From: Linum tenue
Lineage: Eukaryota; Streptophyta; Magnoliopsida; Malpighiales; Linaceae
Assembly: GCA_946122785.1 (NCBI GenBank)
Contig: CAMGYJ010000006.1
Coordinates: 51,480,066-51,544,065 of the forward strand
Reading direction: 5' to 3'
Length of the DNA: 64,000 bases
Shown piece after piece: positions 10,053-20,487 of the stretch; position 1 is the first letter of the stretch; every line of letters starts with the position of its first letter. The notes beneath the pieces are model-generated. The model was not told where the DNA came from, ran no database searches, and saw only the letters and a list, made by a program, of their open reading frames with translations. A program made the position numbers and the translations under genes.

Positions 10053-11225
10053 CTAGTATCATACTATCATAGTGCAGTCAGTCTTACCATAGTGGTATGA
10101 TGACAATGATAATATTAACGAAAACACATTTGTTGAAGGACTAATTTATTGTTTTGCTCAAAATATTGAAATTGATATAATTGTGTAAATCATAATTAAT
10201 GAGCTATTTCTTTAATTTTTTAAAAAATCAGAGTTAAAATGAAAGAGAGACATCATACCACTATCATATCATCATAATGTGATTTATACAAGAAATAACA
10301 TTGAAATGACTAAAGATGCTTCAATAGAAGGGGAAAATGTATCAAGAATGAGAGTGACAAACACTAAAAATAAACTGTCATAAAGCCCCTAGGGTCGTAT
10401 TTCTCGACTCTTCTAATGCATAACTACCCACACTAACCATCCATGCCATACACAAGATATTTACGGGGGTTTCATTTGACAAACAAGCAAACAAGAAAAG
10501 TAAAGTTGTTTAGGGGGTTTTCAATTTATAGATGAATAAAACTAAAGATATGTTATTATAGAAGGTAATAAGCTTGAAAACTATCATGCAGGCTAGGGCT
10601 CATTCATACCATGCATTGATGACTCATCTATTGTAACACCCTATTCCTTCCTCTAAGGCCACTCTCTACCCATGCATGCGCCTCTTGAGGTAGAGATTTA
10701 ACTAGATAATGCATGCTTTCGCTTCATGCCATTACCTAATCAATGAAGAACAAAGAAGGTAGGATAGTATATAGTTAATTATGAGCTTCTATGAACCATA
10801 ACCATTGTCTATAGCATCAATGATCTAACGATCAGACATTGATACTTCTCGAAGCATAGATGGTTGATCATTCCCTCCATACTCGTTTAGCATCAATGGT
10901 GTATCCCTAGATGGTAATTGCATGACAACCTAGGTAATACTAAGCACAATACATATAGTAGCTTACAATAGAATCATAAGCATCGTTTCACAAAAAAAAA
11001 AAAGATTCATAAGCATCGATGATAAAGAAGCATTTATACTATAGAAACATCAATGGCAATCACATAAGCATCGAAACTAAAAGCATCCATACATCGGCAT
11101 AGAAAATTTCATAGAAAAACACAAGCATGAGATGGAATCATAGTGTTCATTCACATAACATAAACAAGATCACATCCTTATACAATCAACATCGACTAGC
11201 TACATAGAGGAGAAGGAATGTACCA

Positions 11226-11746
11226 CAGTGGTGGACCCAGGATTCTTGAATAGGTGTGTCGGCTTATAAAATAATATATTAAATAAAAAATAATTAATAA
11301 AATTTACAATATCATTTACAAAAAACCACGACGACTTTCATATATTGAAAGGTTAGTAAAATATATTCATCGTCCATGTTGCAAATCAAAGATTTTTTGA
11401 TATACACAACTAAACAATCATTCATAAATTGGTAATTCAATCAATTCCGAAGATTTCTCTTGATTAACTTCATAGCTAAAAAGGCATTTGGAAACTTGTA
11501 GTTACAATAGATAAAGTCAACACTAACTTCAGAACCAAGTAAACTAAAGACAATATATATTTTATTAACTACATAACAACAAATTTCTTGTAGAATAATA
11601 AAGGTGTGTCGCTTACAATTACTGAGGTGTGTCGAAAGTCTCGAGTTTCAATTTTTTTTATACCATCGAAAGCATGGTCTCTCACAAAATTTTTGAGCCA
11701 AGGTGTGTCGGGTGACACACCTTGCTCTAACTTGGGTCCGTCCCTG
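11226..11746. mobile_element. hAT-type MITE, 521 bp
   Basis: The ends read CAGTGGTGGACCCAGG and, reversed, CAGGGACGGACCCAAG, the CAGNG...GGACCCA type common in short plant hAT elements. The flanks carry GTACCA on both sides (11220-11225 and 11747-11752). Only six bases match, rather than the usual eight of hAT. The interior repeats AGGTGTGTCG four times and has no coding capacity. Confidence 0.7.
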
Positions 11747-11826
11747 GTACCACCATTGGTGATGAAAAAATTTCATTAGCTGTAGATCCCTCTACTTCAA
11801 CTAGGCTATCACTTGTGTAGAGTGTT

Positions 11827-14800
11827 TAGGGGTGGTATTCGATCGGTAATCGATAAACCGGTTACCGACCGACCCGGTACTCGGTAATGCCGAGCACGCC
11901 GTGGGAGGGATTGAATATCGTTACCGGTTTGTAACTGGTTTACCGATTACCGAATATCCGTAAATGGTTACAAACCGGTTTTACCGATTTACCGCGAGGA
12001 GAGGTTGCAATGCGTTTTTGGTTCGGTTAACCAGGAAATAACTGAACCAAAATTCTGTGCAGTGGGCTGGGCAGTGGCAGGCCGTAGAATTTTGATTTTT
12101 CTGTGTTTTTTCTTCATTTTGTAATTAATAATTTAATTATTAACTCTTATTTATAATATTTTTGAGGCCTATACTTACTTCCATTCATGTATGTTAATAT
12201 TTGTGAATAATGGAATATATGTTATATGTTAATGCCTTAATATTTGCTAATCTCAAAGTTGCTATCTATTTAATTTAACATTAGTTCAAAGGGACAACAA
12301 TCATGAATCAACATAAACTCATCAAGCATCATCAAATATTAGAATTCATCAAACGACAAACATCATAAAATTCAAAGGGACAACAAGTCAACAATCAACA
12401 TAAATACATAATCGTCATTCGTCAATCGACTAAAGTGCCCAATGATATTGTCTAAATTCAACACAAGTTCAAAGTCCAAACTTAAAAATTAAAATAGACA
12501 ACCAAATAACCAATAGCTCATGCTCCTACATCTCCGATAGAACTTGTACCACCAACATTAGCACAACCTTGGTGCTTCAAAGTCCTGGGGAGAGTATCAT
12601 CGGGATCATCATCACCATCTAGGTTCATGTCTTCGTTGGTGGAATCTTCATAATCACCATCCTCCTCCTCCTCCTCCTCCTCCTCAACCCTACTAGGTAA
12701 GCTATGTCCTCCACTTGGGATGTCACTTGCAGTTTCCACTCGAGATTGGAAAGTATTAGTAACTAGTGCAAATAAAAAACAAAAATGTTAGTATGTTACT
12801 AATGAAATGGTTTAAATAGTAAATAGTATAGACAAATTAGAATAATAAATTGTTATCTTACCACTTTCATAATCAATTGTCTCTTGATCTTCTTCCTTAT
12901 CTTTCAGTTCATTTGCAGTCTTTCCACTTTCATATCTTATCCAATCTTCAGCACAAATCAAGGCCTCTACAATGTTTGGGCTCAAAGAAGATCTGAAAGG
13001 ACTAAGAACTCGACCTCCACAACTGAAAGTGGACTCTGAGGCAACATAGGAGACTGGAACTGCTAATATATCCTTAACCATCTATGAAAGAATGAGATAT
13101 CTAACATGGTTATGAGCCCACCACTTCAGAATGTGAAACTTCCGATTATCAATTTCCTCATTAATAACATCACCAACATCTCTTAAATAGGACCCCAATT
13201 CACCAGAACCTCAACACCCCCTCTCAATTTGCTCCATTCTCTTCTGGTGGAACCGAGCTTCAAATGCTCCTCCCATAACAACAAATCCGTCACTAGTCTC
13301 AACAGGAGGAGTAGTCTGGGTATTAGGCAAAAAATCAGAGGGTGGAGTTTCATACCTCATCTTGTATACCTCGTACAATGCAGTCATCTCTTTCTTTACT
13401 TCATCTGCCAAATCTCCCCCTTTTGACTTCCCATATATTTCTTCCACATCATAGTCAAATAGTCTAGTTTACACCTGGGATCTAGCACACATGCCATTAA
13501 AACTATCCTATTTATCCTAAGGTTATCCTCCTCGTCATCAATATCATTATCAAACCAATACTTACTCACCTTTGCCTCTATCCTTTCTGCCATTCTTTGT
13601 ATCTATCCTTCTACATCATTCTTCAAAGTTGCTATCACTTCATGAATATCAACAATGGCTTTGCAGAAAGTATGTGCAGTGACATATGATGTTCCTGATA
13701 CGAAGTAAAAATTACAAATCATCAGTATAAATAATATAACTCATAATCATTCACTCTAACTTTAAGATATAGATTTTAAAATTTGATAGTTCATATACCT
13801 GATACACGACAAAGCAATATCCTTCCCCGTGTGACTAGTAATGGGAACAAAGCAAATTATCCTCTTCTGCAACTTCCAATCATCTCCAATAAAATTTGCA
13901 GTCACACATATAATTCTGATTGTTATCACTAGTCCATGTATCCGTAGTGATAGATATTCTTCCTTTACACTTTGAGTTAAAAAACTCAATCACCATATCT
14001 TTCTTCTCCAGAAAAATGACATAACAATCAGATCTTATTGTTTGCCTTCCAGGTATCACAAACAAAGGCTGAGTTATTGCCATAAATCTCCTAAACCCCT
14101 CCCGCTCAACAAATCTAAACGAAAGCTCATCCAAGACTATCATCATAGCTAATGCATGTCTAGATTTGTTCTGATCAAACTTCCATGGAGTAAGAGAGCC
14201 TACCTCACCATCCCCACTTCCAGGTTGATAGTTCAATATCGACTGACCACTAGCTTCCTTTGACCTCCTCTCGCACATTTGGTGATGGCTTTTCAAACCA
14301 CTAGTCCCATTAAAGGTTGAATGATCTTTGATCAGCATCCCACACCGTTTGCATTTGCCGTGTGGGTAGTCATCCACCATATGACAAGTGTAAGAGATCC
14401 ACCACTTAGATGTCGTCTTCCTCCCCTTCCCCTTGCCAATTTTCTTTTGCACACCAGGTACCTCAGCAGCAACACGAGTAGTAGAGGCCAGATTTGCTGC
14501 AGATGGAGGTGGATTTTCCTTAGGAGGTGGATTTGCTGCAGGTGGAGGAGGTGGATATGCAGTAGTGGAAAGTGTACTATTCGAAGCCTTCCCTTTTTTT
14601 TGAAGATCTTTGACCTTTTTTAGAAGAGCTTCGAGGAGGTAGAGAACTAGCTTTCTTATTACCTCCCCCACGGCTGCCAGAAGGTTTCGTCCTACAAAAA
14701 TACAACAAAATGAACACATAAATTTCCTAAACAACCATTCAACACAACCTCAATTCAATTCAATTCAATCAATTCACTGACAATTTTTCATTAATTACTC

Positions 14801-15787
14801 AATAGTCAATTCAATTACTCAATCAACCTCAATTCACTGACAATTTCTCATCAATTACTCAATAGTCAATTCAACTCAAATTCAATTCAAACAACCATTC
14901 AACACAACCTCATTAGTCAATTCAATTCAATCAACACATAAAGTTCCATCTCAATACTCAATAGTCAATTCAATTAACATACATATTATTATTTTGAAAT
15001 TAGCTTTGGCGCTTTTCTATTGCTGTTGCTGCATCGGCTGGTTTCTCTCCAAGAATTGGAGTTTGGCCACTTTGCTCTCCAAAATCGAACTCTGCCCATG
15101 CTGAACAAAACAACAAACTGAACAAAGGCACAAAGCATAGGGTCAGTCACAGAGGGAAGGGAAGGATAAAGGGAAGGCGACCATTCCTTACCTTCTATGT
15201 AGCTTTTCGGAGGGAAGGAGCAAGGGAAGGCGGCGTTGCGCTCACGGAAGGAAGAAGGAAGCAGACGCGGAGTCATGGAGGGAAGGAGGAAGCCGAAAGG
15301 GGGAGTTGCGGCGTCAAAGTCGCAGAGCAGAGCGACGGCCGACGGACAAAGGAGGCGCAAACGGCCAGGGAAGGAGGAAGCAGATGCCGAGCCGCGGAGG
15401 AAAGGACGAGTCACAGTCGTCGTTGCCATTTCTGACGTTCTCTATTCTAGGCTGGGTTTCAATTTTGGGGGCTACTTGGTCTTCAAACGAGACATGAGAA
15501 GGGGAGAAGGAGAGCGCGAGACCGCGAGAGGCAAAGACGAAACGAAATTAGGGATTTCATTTTTCGGGTTTGGGGCTGGTGGGTGCTGGGAAAAATGCGG
15601 TGTACTGGTCCCCCCGCTATCGATATACCCACTAACCGTCAATATTTACCGTAATTGGGACCGGTATACTGAACGTCCGCTATTCTCGTTTGACTACCGA
15701 TAACGTCGGTAATTGGTTTACCAGTTAGAGCCGGTTATCGGTTCGGTAAACCAGTACCGATTACCGCCTAACCGTTTGTCACCCATA
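11827..15787 (-). mobile_element. Ac-like hAT DNA transposon
   Basis: An element of 3,961 bp with a perfect 8-bp TSD, AGAGTGTT (11819-11826 and 15788-15795). The short terminal inverted repeats start TAGGGGTG and, reversed, TATGGGTG. Both subterminal regions are packed with CGGTAA / TTACCG words (for example TCGGTAATCGATAAACCGG near 11846 and GGTTATCGGTTCGGTAAACC near 15733), typical of Ac-like elements where transposase binds subterminal repeats. A broken minus-strand transposase gene lies inside. Confidence 0.93.
12518..14734 (-). pseudogene. hAT (Ac-like) transposase, degenerate
   Basis: Read from high to low coordinates: a Pro-rich N-terminus; a BED zinc finger at about 14420-14250 (W..Y..., KCKRCG, GTSGLKSHHQMC); the start of the catalytic domain with ITTDTWTSDNNQNYM near 13935-13890; DDWKLQKRI in the next frame (13989-13762); a core fragment at 13690-13396 including VLDPRCKLDY; the C-terminal dimerisation domain at 13081-12812 (ASESTFSCGGRVL, PNIVEALIC); and an acidic tail (12739-12518). 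The first two pieces overlap in different frames, implying an indel near 13900. An in-frame TAG occurs near 13605. Some gaps may be introns (one near 13700-13770 looks plausible). The gene is judged non-functional. Confidence 0.85.
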
Positions 15788-15795
15788 AGAGTGTT

Positions 15796-15987
15796 ACAGA
15801 GAATTTGTGTGTTTGTGCGGCCTGACTAAGCTAACAGGTCATGCTCTCTATTTATGGGGGAAATCCATGCCTAAAACATCCTAAACTGATTTGGAAAGAG
15901 TCTCTTTCTCCTTGTAGGCTAAGTAAGCTTCCTTCACAAGGTTTAGGGTTAGAGTCGGTAGGGCGGTGGTTTGAACCGTATCTTTTT
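15796..15987. other. Short flank between hAT element and LTR Q
   Basis: The left flank of the hAT element before 11819 is continuous with this stretch once the transposon is removed. Nothing recognisable was found. Confidence 0.4.
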
Positions 15988-16310
15988 GACTTGCACGAAA
16001 CTACACCACAAATTAATATCGACTAGAGTCCAAGTTTCTAAACTCTAGTCGGGTGCAGTATAGAGCAAGTATTAATATCGACTCGGGCCGGTCCATGTAC
16101 CAATACTTCAATCTCTTAGGTTGTTATCTAGCAAAACTCTTTTGGGTTTTAAACTATGAAAACTACAAACTAAACTAGCGAGGAAAAGTAAATAAAGGAA
16201 AAGTCTAACTAAGGGAGCTTCACCCAGGAGTTTCTTCCCCCTAACTAGCTACCATGAATCATTGGATTGAATGGAGTCGTGTGGCGTAGGTGGTTGTGAA
16301 CCGCGGGGGT

Positions 16311-16473
16311 GAGCAACTAGTGATCAATGTGTCACATAATCAATTCACTAGCGATCGATTTGTTACGAGATCGATCCACTCACCAAGTCTAGGGGAAACG
16401 GAGCAACTAGTGATCCATTTGTCACGGGATGGATTCGCTAGAGATTGATTTGTCACGGGATTGATCCTCTCAC
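16311..16473. repeat. Tandem ~73-bp units inside LTR Q
   Basis: Two units (16311-16383 and 16401-16473) share GAGCAACTAGTGATC, then GTCAC, CACTAGCGAT/CGCTAGAGAT, and GAT(C/T)GAT. They lie in the R-U5 half and are not seen in the other Athila LTRs of the window. Confidence 0.8.
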
Positions 16474-17232
16474 TCAGTCTCTAGTGGTTGCCTAGGTCTC
16501 TCCCACAAATCGGAGTTTGAACGGCTTAATCACAACCAACCTAGGTGCAAACTGGTAAACGCGAACAGCAGAGGGAGGCAAATATGGTCGTACACCACAA
16601 TCTCAATTTTAAACCGAGGTCAACATTATAGGCCGTGTCACTCGGCCCTCTCGGTTTAGGCAATCAGTGGTGACTTACTCCCTACTCAACTCAAGGTTGG
16701 ACGGCTTAATCACACTTAACCAATTTGCTTAATTCAACATTCAGGTTTGCCCTAAATTAACCTAGGTTAAAGTGGCTAATTAGATTGCTAAGCACCAAAA
16801 TGCACAAACCTAAGGATGCTAAGCACAAAACATGCACAACCCTTAGATTGCTAAGCACAAGCATGCACAATCAACATGAATAATACCTCAATCATTGAAT
16901 TAAACAATACCCAATGACAATCATTCAATCTAAAAAAGTAATTAAAAAGTATTAGTTAGGGATCTACAACACCCAAGAGAAAGGAGTGAGTATCTAGAGA
17001 GAGAAGAGAGGGGTTACAAATTTGAGCTCAAGATCTTCTTCTTCTTCTAGGCTTGAATCCTCCACCCAAGCCTCCAATGATGCTCCAAGATCACTCTAGC
17101 ACTCTCTCGCTCACTAGAACTCCTCCTTTGGTATTTTAGGTTGAAATCCTAGAGAAAGAATGTGTTTCTTCTCCAAAAACCAGCTCTCTTTTCTCTCTCC
17201 CCGCTGTTGTCTTTATATTTGCCCAAAAGCGA

Positions 17233-17480
17233 TCAGTTCACAAACGCGTTGGCCAGTTCACGGTCGTGAACACCTAAACACGTCTATGAACTCAGTGTCA
17301 TTCAAAACGCGCTGCTTCACTCTGCTGGGTTCACGGTCAACGGCCCCAGTTTACGGTCTTAGAGACCGTGAACTGCCTTGTCGTCAGTAACTTCTGGAAC
17401 CTCGCTGGACTGCTCGATGTTCACAGTTTGTGGTCCATGTTCACGGTCTAAGGAGACTGTGAACTGCTTTGTCCGGCCAT
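17233..17480 (-). promoter_or_regulatory. Palindromic-word cluster in U3 of LTR Q
   Basis: The word is GTTCACGGTCGTGAAC (perfect at 17256-17271). Partial copies are spread over about 250 bp, including an expanded palindrome at 17349-17373 (GTTTACGGTCTT then GAGACCGTGAAC) and another near 17439-17464. The cluster sits directly upstream, in the minus sense, of the TATA-like box at 17211. Confidence 0.75.
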
Positions 17481-17736
17481 GAACTGCGGTTGTTTCCTGG
17501 ACGCCTTCACTTCACTACTACGAGGTAATTGTCACGGGACTTCGGACTTTTCTTTGGTTTTTGCGCTTTTTGACCTCCAATTATCCCAAAATTCGACCTC
17601 GACCCTTCCACACATGCTAGGACCTGAAATGTATAAAAAAAGCACAACCTAGCGTGAAATATGTCGAGGAATGATTAAATTATAAGCTAAACGAATAAGA
17701 AATGAGGGGTAAAATGTGTACATATGGGCCCGAATC

Positions 17737-18949
17737 ACTCCCCCACACTTAGATGTTTGCTTGTCCCCAAGCAAACCATTCTCAATTTAGGTAATATTTC
17801 AACCTACAAAGATAGCTAGGGGACATTTCAAAGGCATAAGGCTGTGAATCTCAAATGACTATTTGGGCATTGACAGTCGAACCGTCTCAAATAATTCCGA
17901 CATCCACCATAAATGACATTCAATTGCATAAAATATGGGCAAATGAAAATTTCTCATTCTATCCACAATCAATGAAAGTCTCAACCGGCCCACTAATTAA
18001 TCACAACCGACCATGCATAGAACTCAAGTCAAAGGAACAGACAATGGGGAAACATAGGTCCTCACCGGGATAGATATGAACATGCAAGAACAAGAATGAA
18101 TCACTCACTCTCAACCAGTGGGATCAGGACCTTTTGGTTCAAAATATGCGCACAATAGTCACCACTCATCCCTACCATCTCACCACCATGGCGGTTACCT
18201 CTAAACACTAGAGTTCACGGGATAACTGTCATCACTAGCTTGTCCGGAGGTCTTAGACACGGGTTCAGATGACTGGCAATTGTCTTGGACATGGGGAGAA
18301 GGCCTTTTGGGTGGTGGCAAACACAACATGAGGTTCTACATCTTCAACCTAAACCCGAAGGTTCTATGGTTTTGAGTAAGAACCTTCTCTACAAACCAAG
18401 GCCACTAGCATCGACCAAAAGCCTTACTTCTCCCTTCCAAACGATCACCCACCATGAACTACATTGAAGCACTATTCCTCGGTCTACTCTTTGGTAGTGA
18501 AGGAGTTCTAAAACAATGAGGGGGTCTCCATGGCTTGAGTGCCAAGAAACCCCTCCTAGAGCATACACTTTGGTTTTTCGTGGCACTCTCTACTTTATTT
18601 ACCCCATTTTATTTCCTCTTTTTCGTTTCTCTTTTCTTTTATTTTCTTTTTGAGGGGGTACTAGAGAGTAGAACACTTGTCACCTATACATTTAATGACA
18701 GATTCTCTCTATTTAAGAACTCACCCCAACACTACACTTCATTTTTCATTCCTAGCAAGAACCGCACACAAACCTCCTATGCAGAACCTCTATGGATCTC
18801 AAATGCGAGAGCTTCGCGACACAAGGACGACTCATGTTTAGACACAAAAAAAGGATTGGGGGTCGTTCTATCAACACCATAAAGCTCACAAGCAAGAAGC
18901 TCCTAACATAAGAATGACCCTCGAAGTCACAAGGCTTAAAGGGGTTGAC
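17737..18949 (-). other. 3' internal region of Athila element Q, cut by element C
   Basis: It starts with CTCCCCCACACTTA and TTGCTTGTCCCCAAGCAA (17754-17774), the conserved polypurine and hairpin block found just inside Athila 3' LTRs here (also 26740-26774, 31300-31340 and 63911-63950). The rest has no coding domain. It ends abruptly where the LTR of element C begins. Confidence 0.65.
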
Positions 18950-20339
18950 TGATAGCGTCGAATTTGCACATGTTTCATTGTTGTTCCCTGACCATTTTAG
19001 CTCGAATTGATTGTTCCTTGGCCTATTTTACGCTAGGTTGTGTTGTTTTGTCGTATTTCAGGTCCTGGCAAGTAAAGAGGTGCATAGGAGCAAGTTTCGG
19101 GTCATTTGGAGGTTAGGTGGCAATTCACAGAGCAAATTACGGGCAGCCCTGCCAAATTACGGGCGAAATTGGTCTAGGCATGCCCGTAAAAGCAATGCCG
19201 AGCCTAATTTCCCCAGAATTCCTCTCGGCAGTGGAATTACGGGCAAATGTCCCACAAATTATGACCGTAATTGAGTAAGTACTGGCGGTAATCTGGATAT
19301 TACGGTCGTAATTCCACTCCCATCAAAGTAAAGTGAAACGCGCGTTTTGGGCGATTTACGGGCAGACCAAGATTACGACCGTAATTCTGCCCGTATTTCG
19401 CCCAGAATCGGGATTTTAGGCAGATTTGAGCCAAAGGAGAAGGGGGTTCCGAGTTTTAGAGAGACAGAGCGATTCCTAGAGAGAGAAAGCGACGAACCAG
19501 AGTTCCCAAGTGCCATAGCTTGATCTTCATCACCATTGGAGCCCGGCTTGAGCTTGGAGAAGTGCCGATTGACAACCAGGAGCAGAAACTCATCCTTCAC
19601 AGTATGATTTCCGCGTCTGAATCTGCTTTTGCTTCTCTCTCCATGGAGTAGTTTCCCCATTCATCTGGGTATGGGGAACCCTAGATTTGTATGTTAGGTC
19701 TGATTGTATTAACCCAAGTACAGATTTTATGAGTTGATTATATTCGATTGAGGCTTGAATGATTGAATGAATTGAATCCTGATCAAATTCCTGTTGTTTC
19801 TGCTTTAACCTAGAATGAGAATATATGCCTAGGTTGATAGAGCACCCTTAATTGAAGGTAGTGAATTGGTGACTTTAGTCGAGGAGCCAATTCACTATTC
19901 TGTACCGAATTCAATTCGGTAGTGGAGGTTTGGTTCGTTACGGCCTCAATCTGTTTACTCCGGTGGAGGTTAGTCGCCCGCTGGAGACTCAGATTGAGAT
20001 GGTCTGGAGATCTTTAGTCGAGACTTTAGACTGTTTAAGAACCTTCCGCAGTATAACTTTCATGAAAACTGAACTTGGTAAATTGCAATCCGGCTTAATT
20101 GCAGTCTAGGGGGAACCATATCCGGGTGACCTCTCTCGACTTGAAAACAACCATTTAACTTGCTTTGTTTGTTTGTTAATTTGGACTTGCACTAAAGTTT
20201 CACTGCTAGATAACAAGAATTCACCGAGTAGTCATCAAATCTAGGACCCTGTTTGACATTAAAACCCAAACCCGCTATACTACGCTTTAGGAAGTGGTTA
20301 CACTTGTCCAATTTCTAGAGTGACAGTAGGAGTGAGTCA
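18950..20339 (+). repeat. LTR C (5')
   Basis: Starts TGATAGCGTCGAATTTGCAC and ends GTGAGTCA. The R-U5 half (19447-20339) is about 96% identical by eye to 27242-28136. The U3 half (18950-19446) is not alignable with 26775-27241 apart from short shared motifs such as ACGCTAGGTT and ACGCGCGTTTT. Confidence 0.88.
19135..19405 (+). promoter_or_regulatory. Palindromic-word cluster in U3 of LTR C
   Basis: Perfect ATTACGGTCGTAAT at 19299-19312 and ATTACGACCGTAAT at 19372-19385, with half-words ATTACGGGC repeated near 19136, 19160, 19234 and 19354. An ACGCGCGTTTT palindromic tract lies at 19338. The cluster ends about 40 bp before the start of the conserved R-U5 part. Confidence 0.8.
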
Positions 20340-20344
20340 AGTTT

Positions 20345-20362
20345 TAGGCGCCCTTGCCGAGG
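20345..20362 (+). other. Primer-binding site of element C (tRNA-Asp, mutated)
   Basis: TAGGCGCCCTTGCCGAGG lies just after the LTR. The intact type, TGGCGCCGTTGCCGGG, complementary to tRNA-Asp, is seen at 28143. Several substitutions are present here. Confidence 0.8.
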
Positions 20363-20487
20363 ACGGCTAGGTTGTTGAAGAAAAGTGATTTCTGTTACTT
20401 TAGCATTTTCATTTTTGCATTGATTGTTTGTTCTTTCCCACTTGTGCCTTCACGGGTTTGCATTGCTTGAGTGTGTGCAGATAGTGC

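Larger units (their letters stand above)
8861..11219. other. AT-rich intergenic DNA with repeat fragments
   Basis: No gene was recognised. Tracts resembling (C/T)ATACCACTATCATA recur at 9040-9300 and 10045-10275, partly inverted. The part at about 10280-10395 resembles 46350-46455 (both contain ATTGAAATGACTAAAGATGC) and may be a shared retroelement fragment. From about 10800 the word AGCATCGAT/AGCATCAATG recurs irregularly. Confidence 0.5.
15988..17736 (-). repeat. Athila-type LTR Q
   Basis: In the minus direction the LTR begins TGATTCGGGCCC at 17736, next to the complement of a CTCCCCCACACTTA polypurine region (17737-17751), so it is a 3' LTR. It contains the order seen in the other Athila LTRs: U3 start, palindromic-word cluster, TATA-like box (reverse of CTTTATATTTG, 17211-17221), pyrimidine-rich leader, and the TATCTAGCA tract near 16124 close to the LTR end. 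The left boundary (about 15988, TGACTTGCACG) is inferred by alignment and is uncertain. The open frame at 17160-17390 is a by-product. Confidence 0.7.

Noticed and set aside
14989..15703. Overlapping open frames at 14989-15429 (minus) and 15236-15703 (plus) in the hAT element
   Set aside because: They are Arg/Ser-rich frames without a domain, on opposite strands of the transposon leader. Treated as chance frames.
15841..18882. Small open frames across LTR Q and its flank (for example 17160-17390 and 18535-18882)
   Set aside because: They fall within LTR or untranslated retroelement sequence and show no domain.
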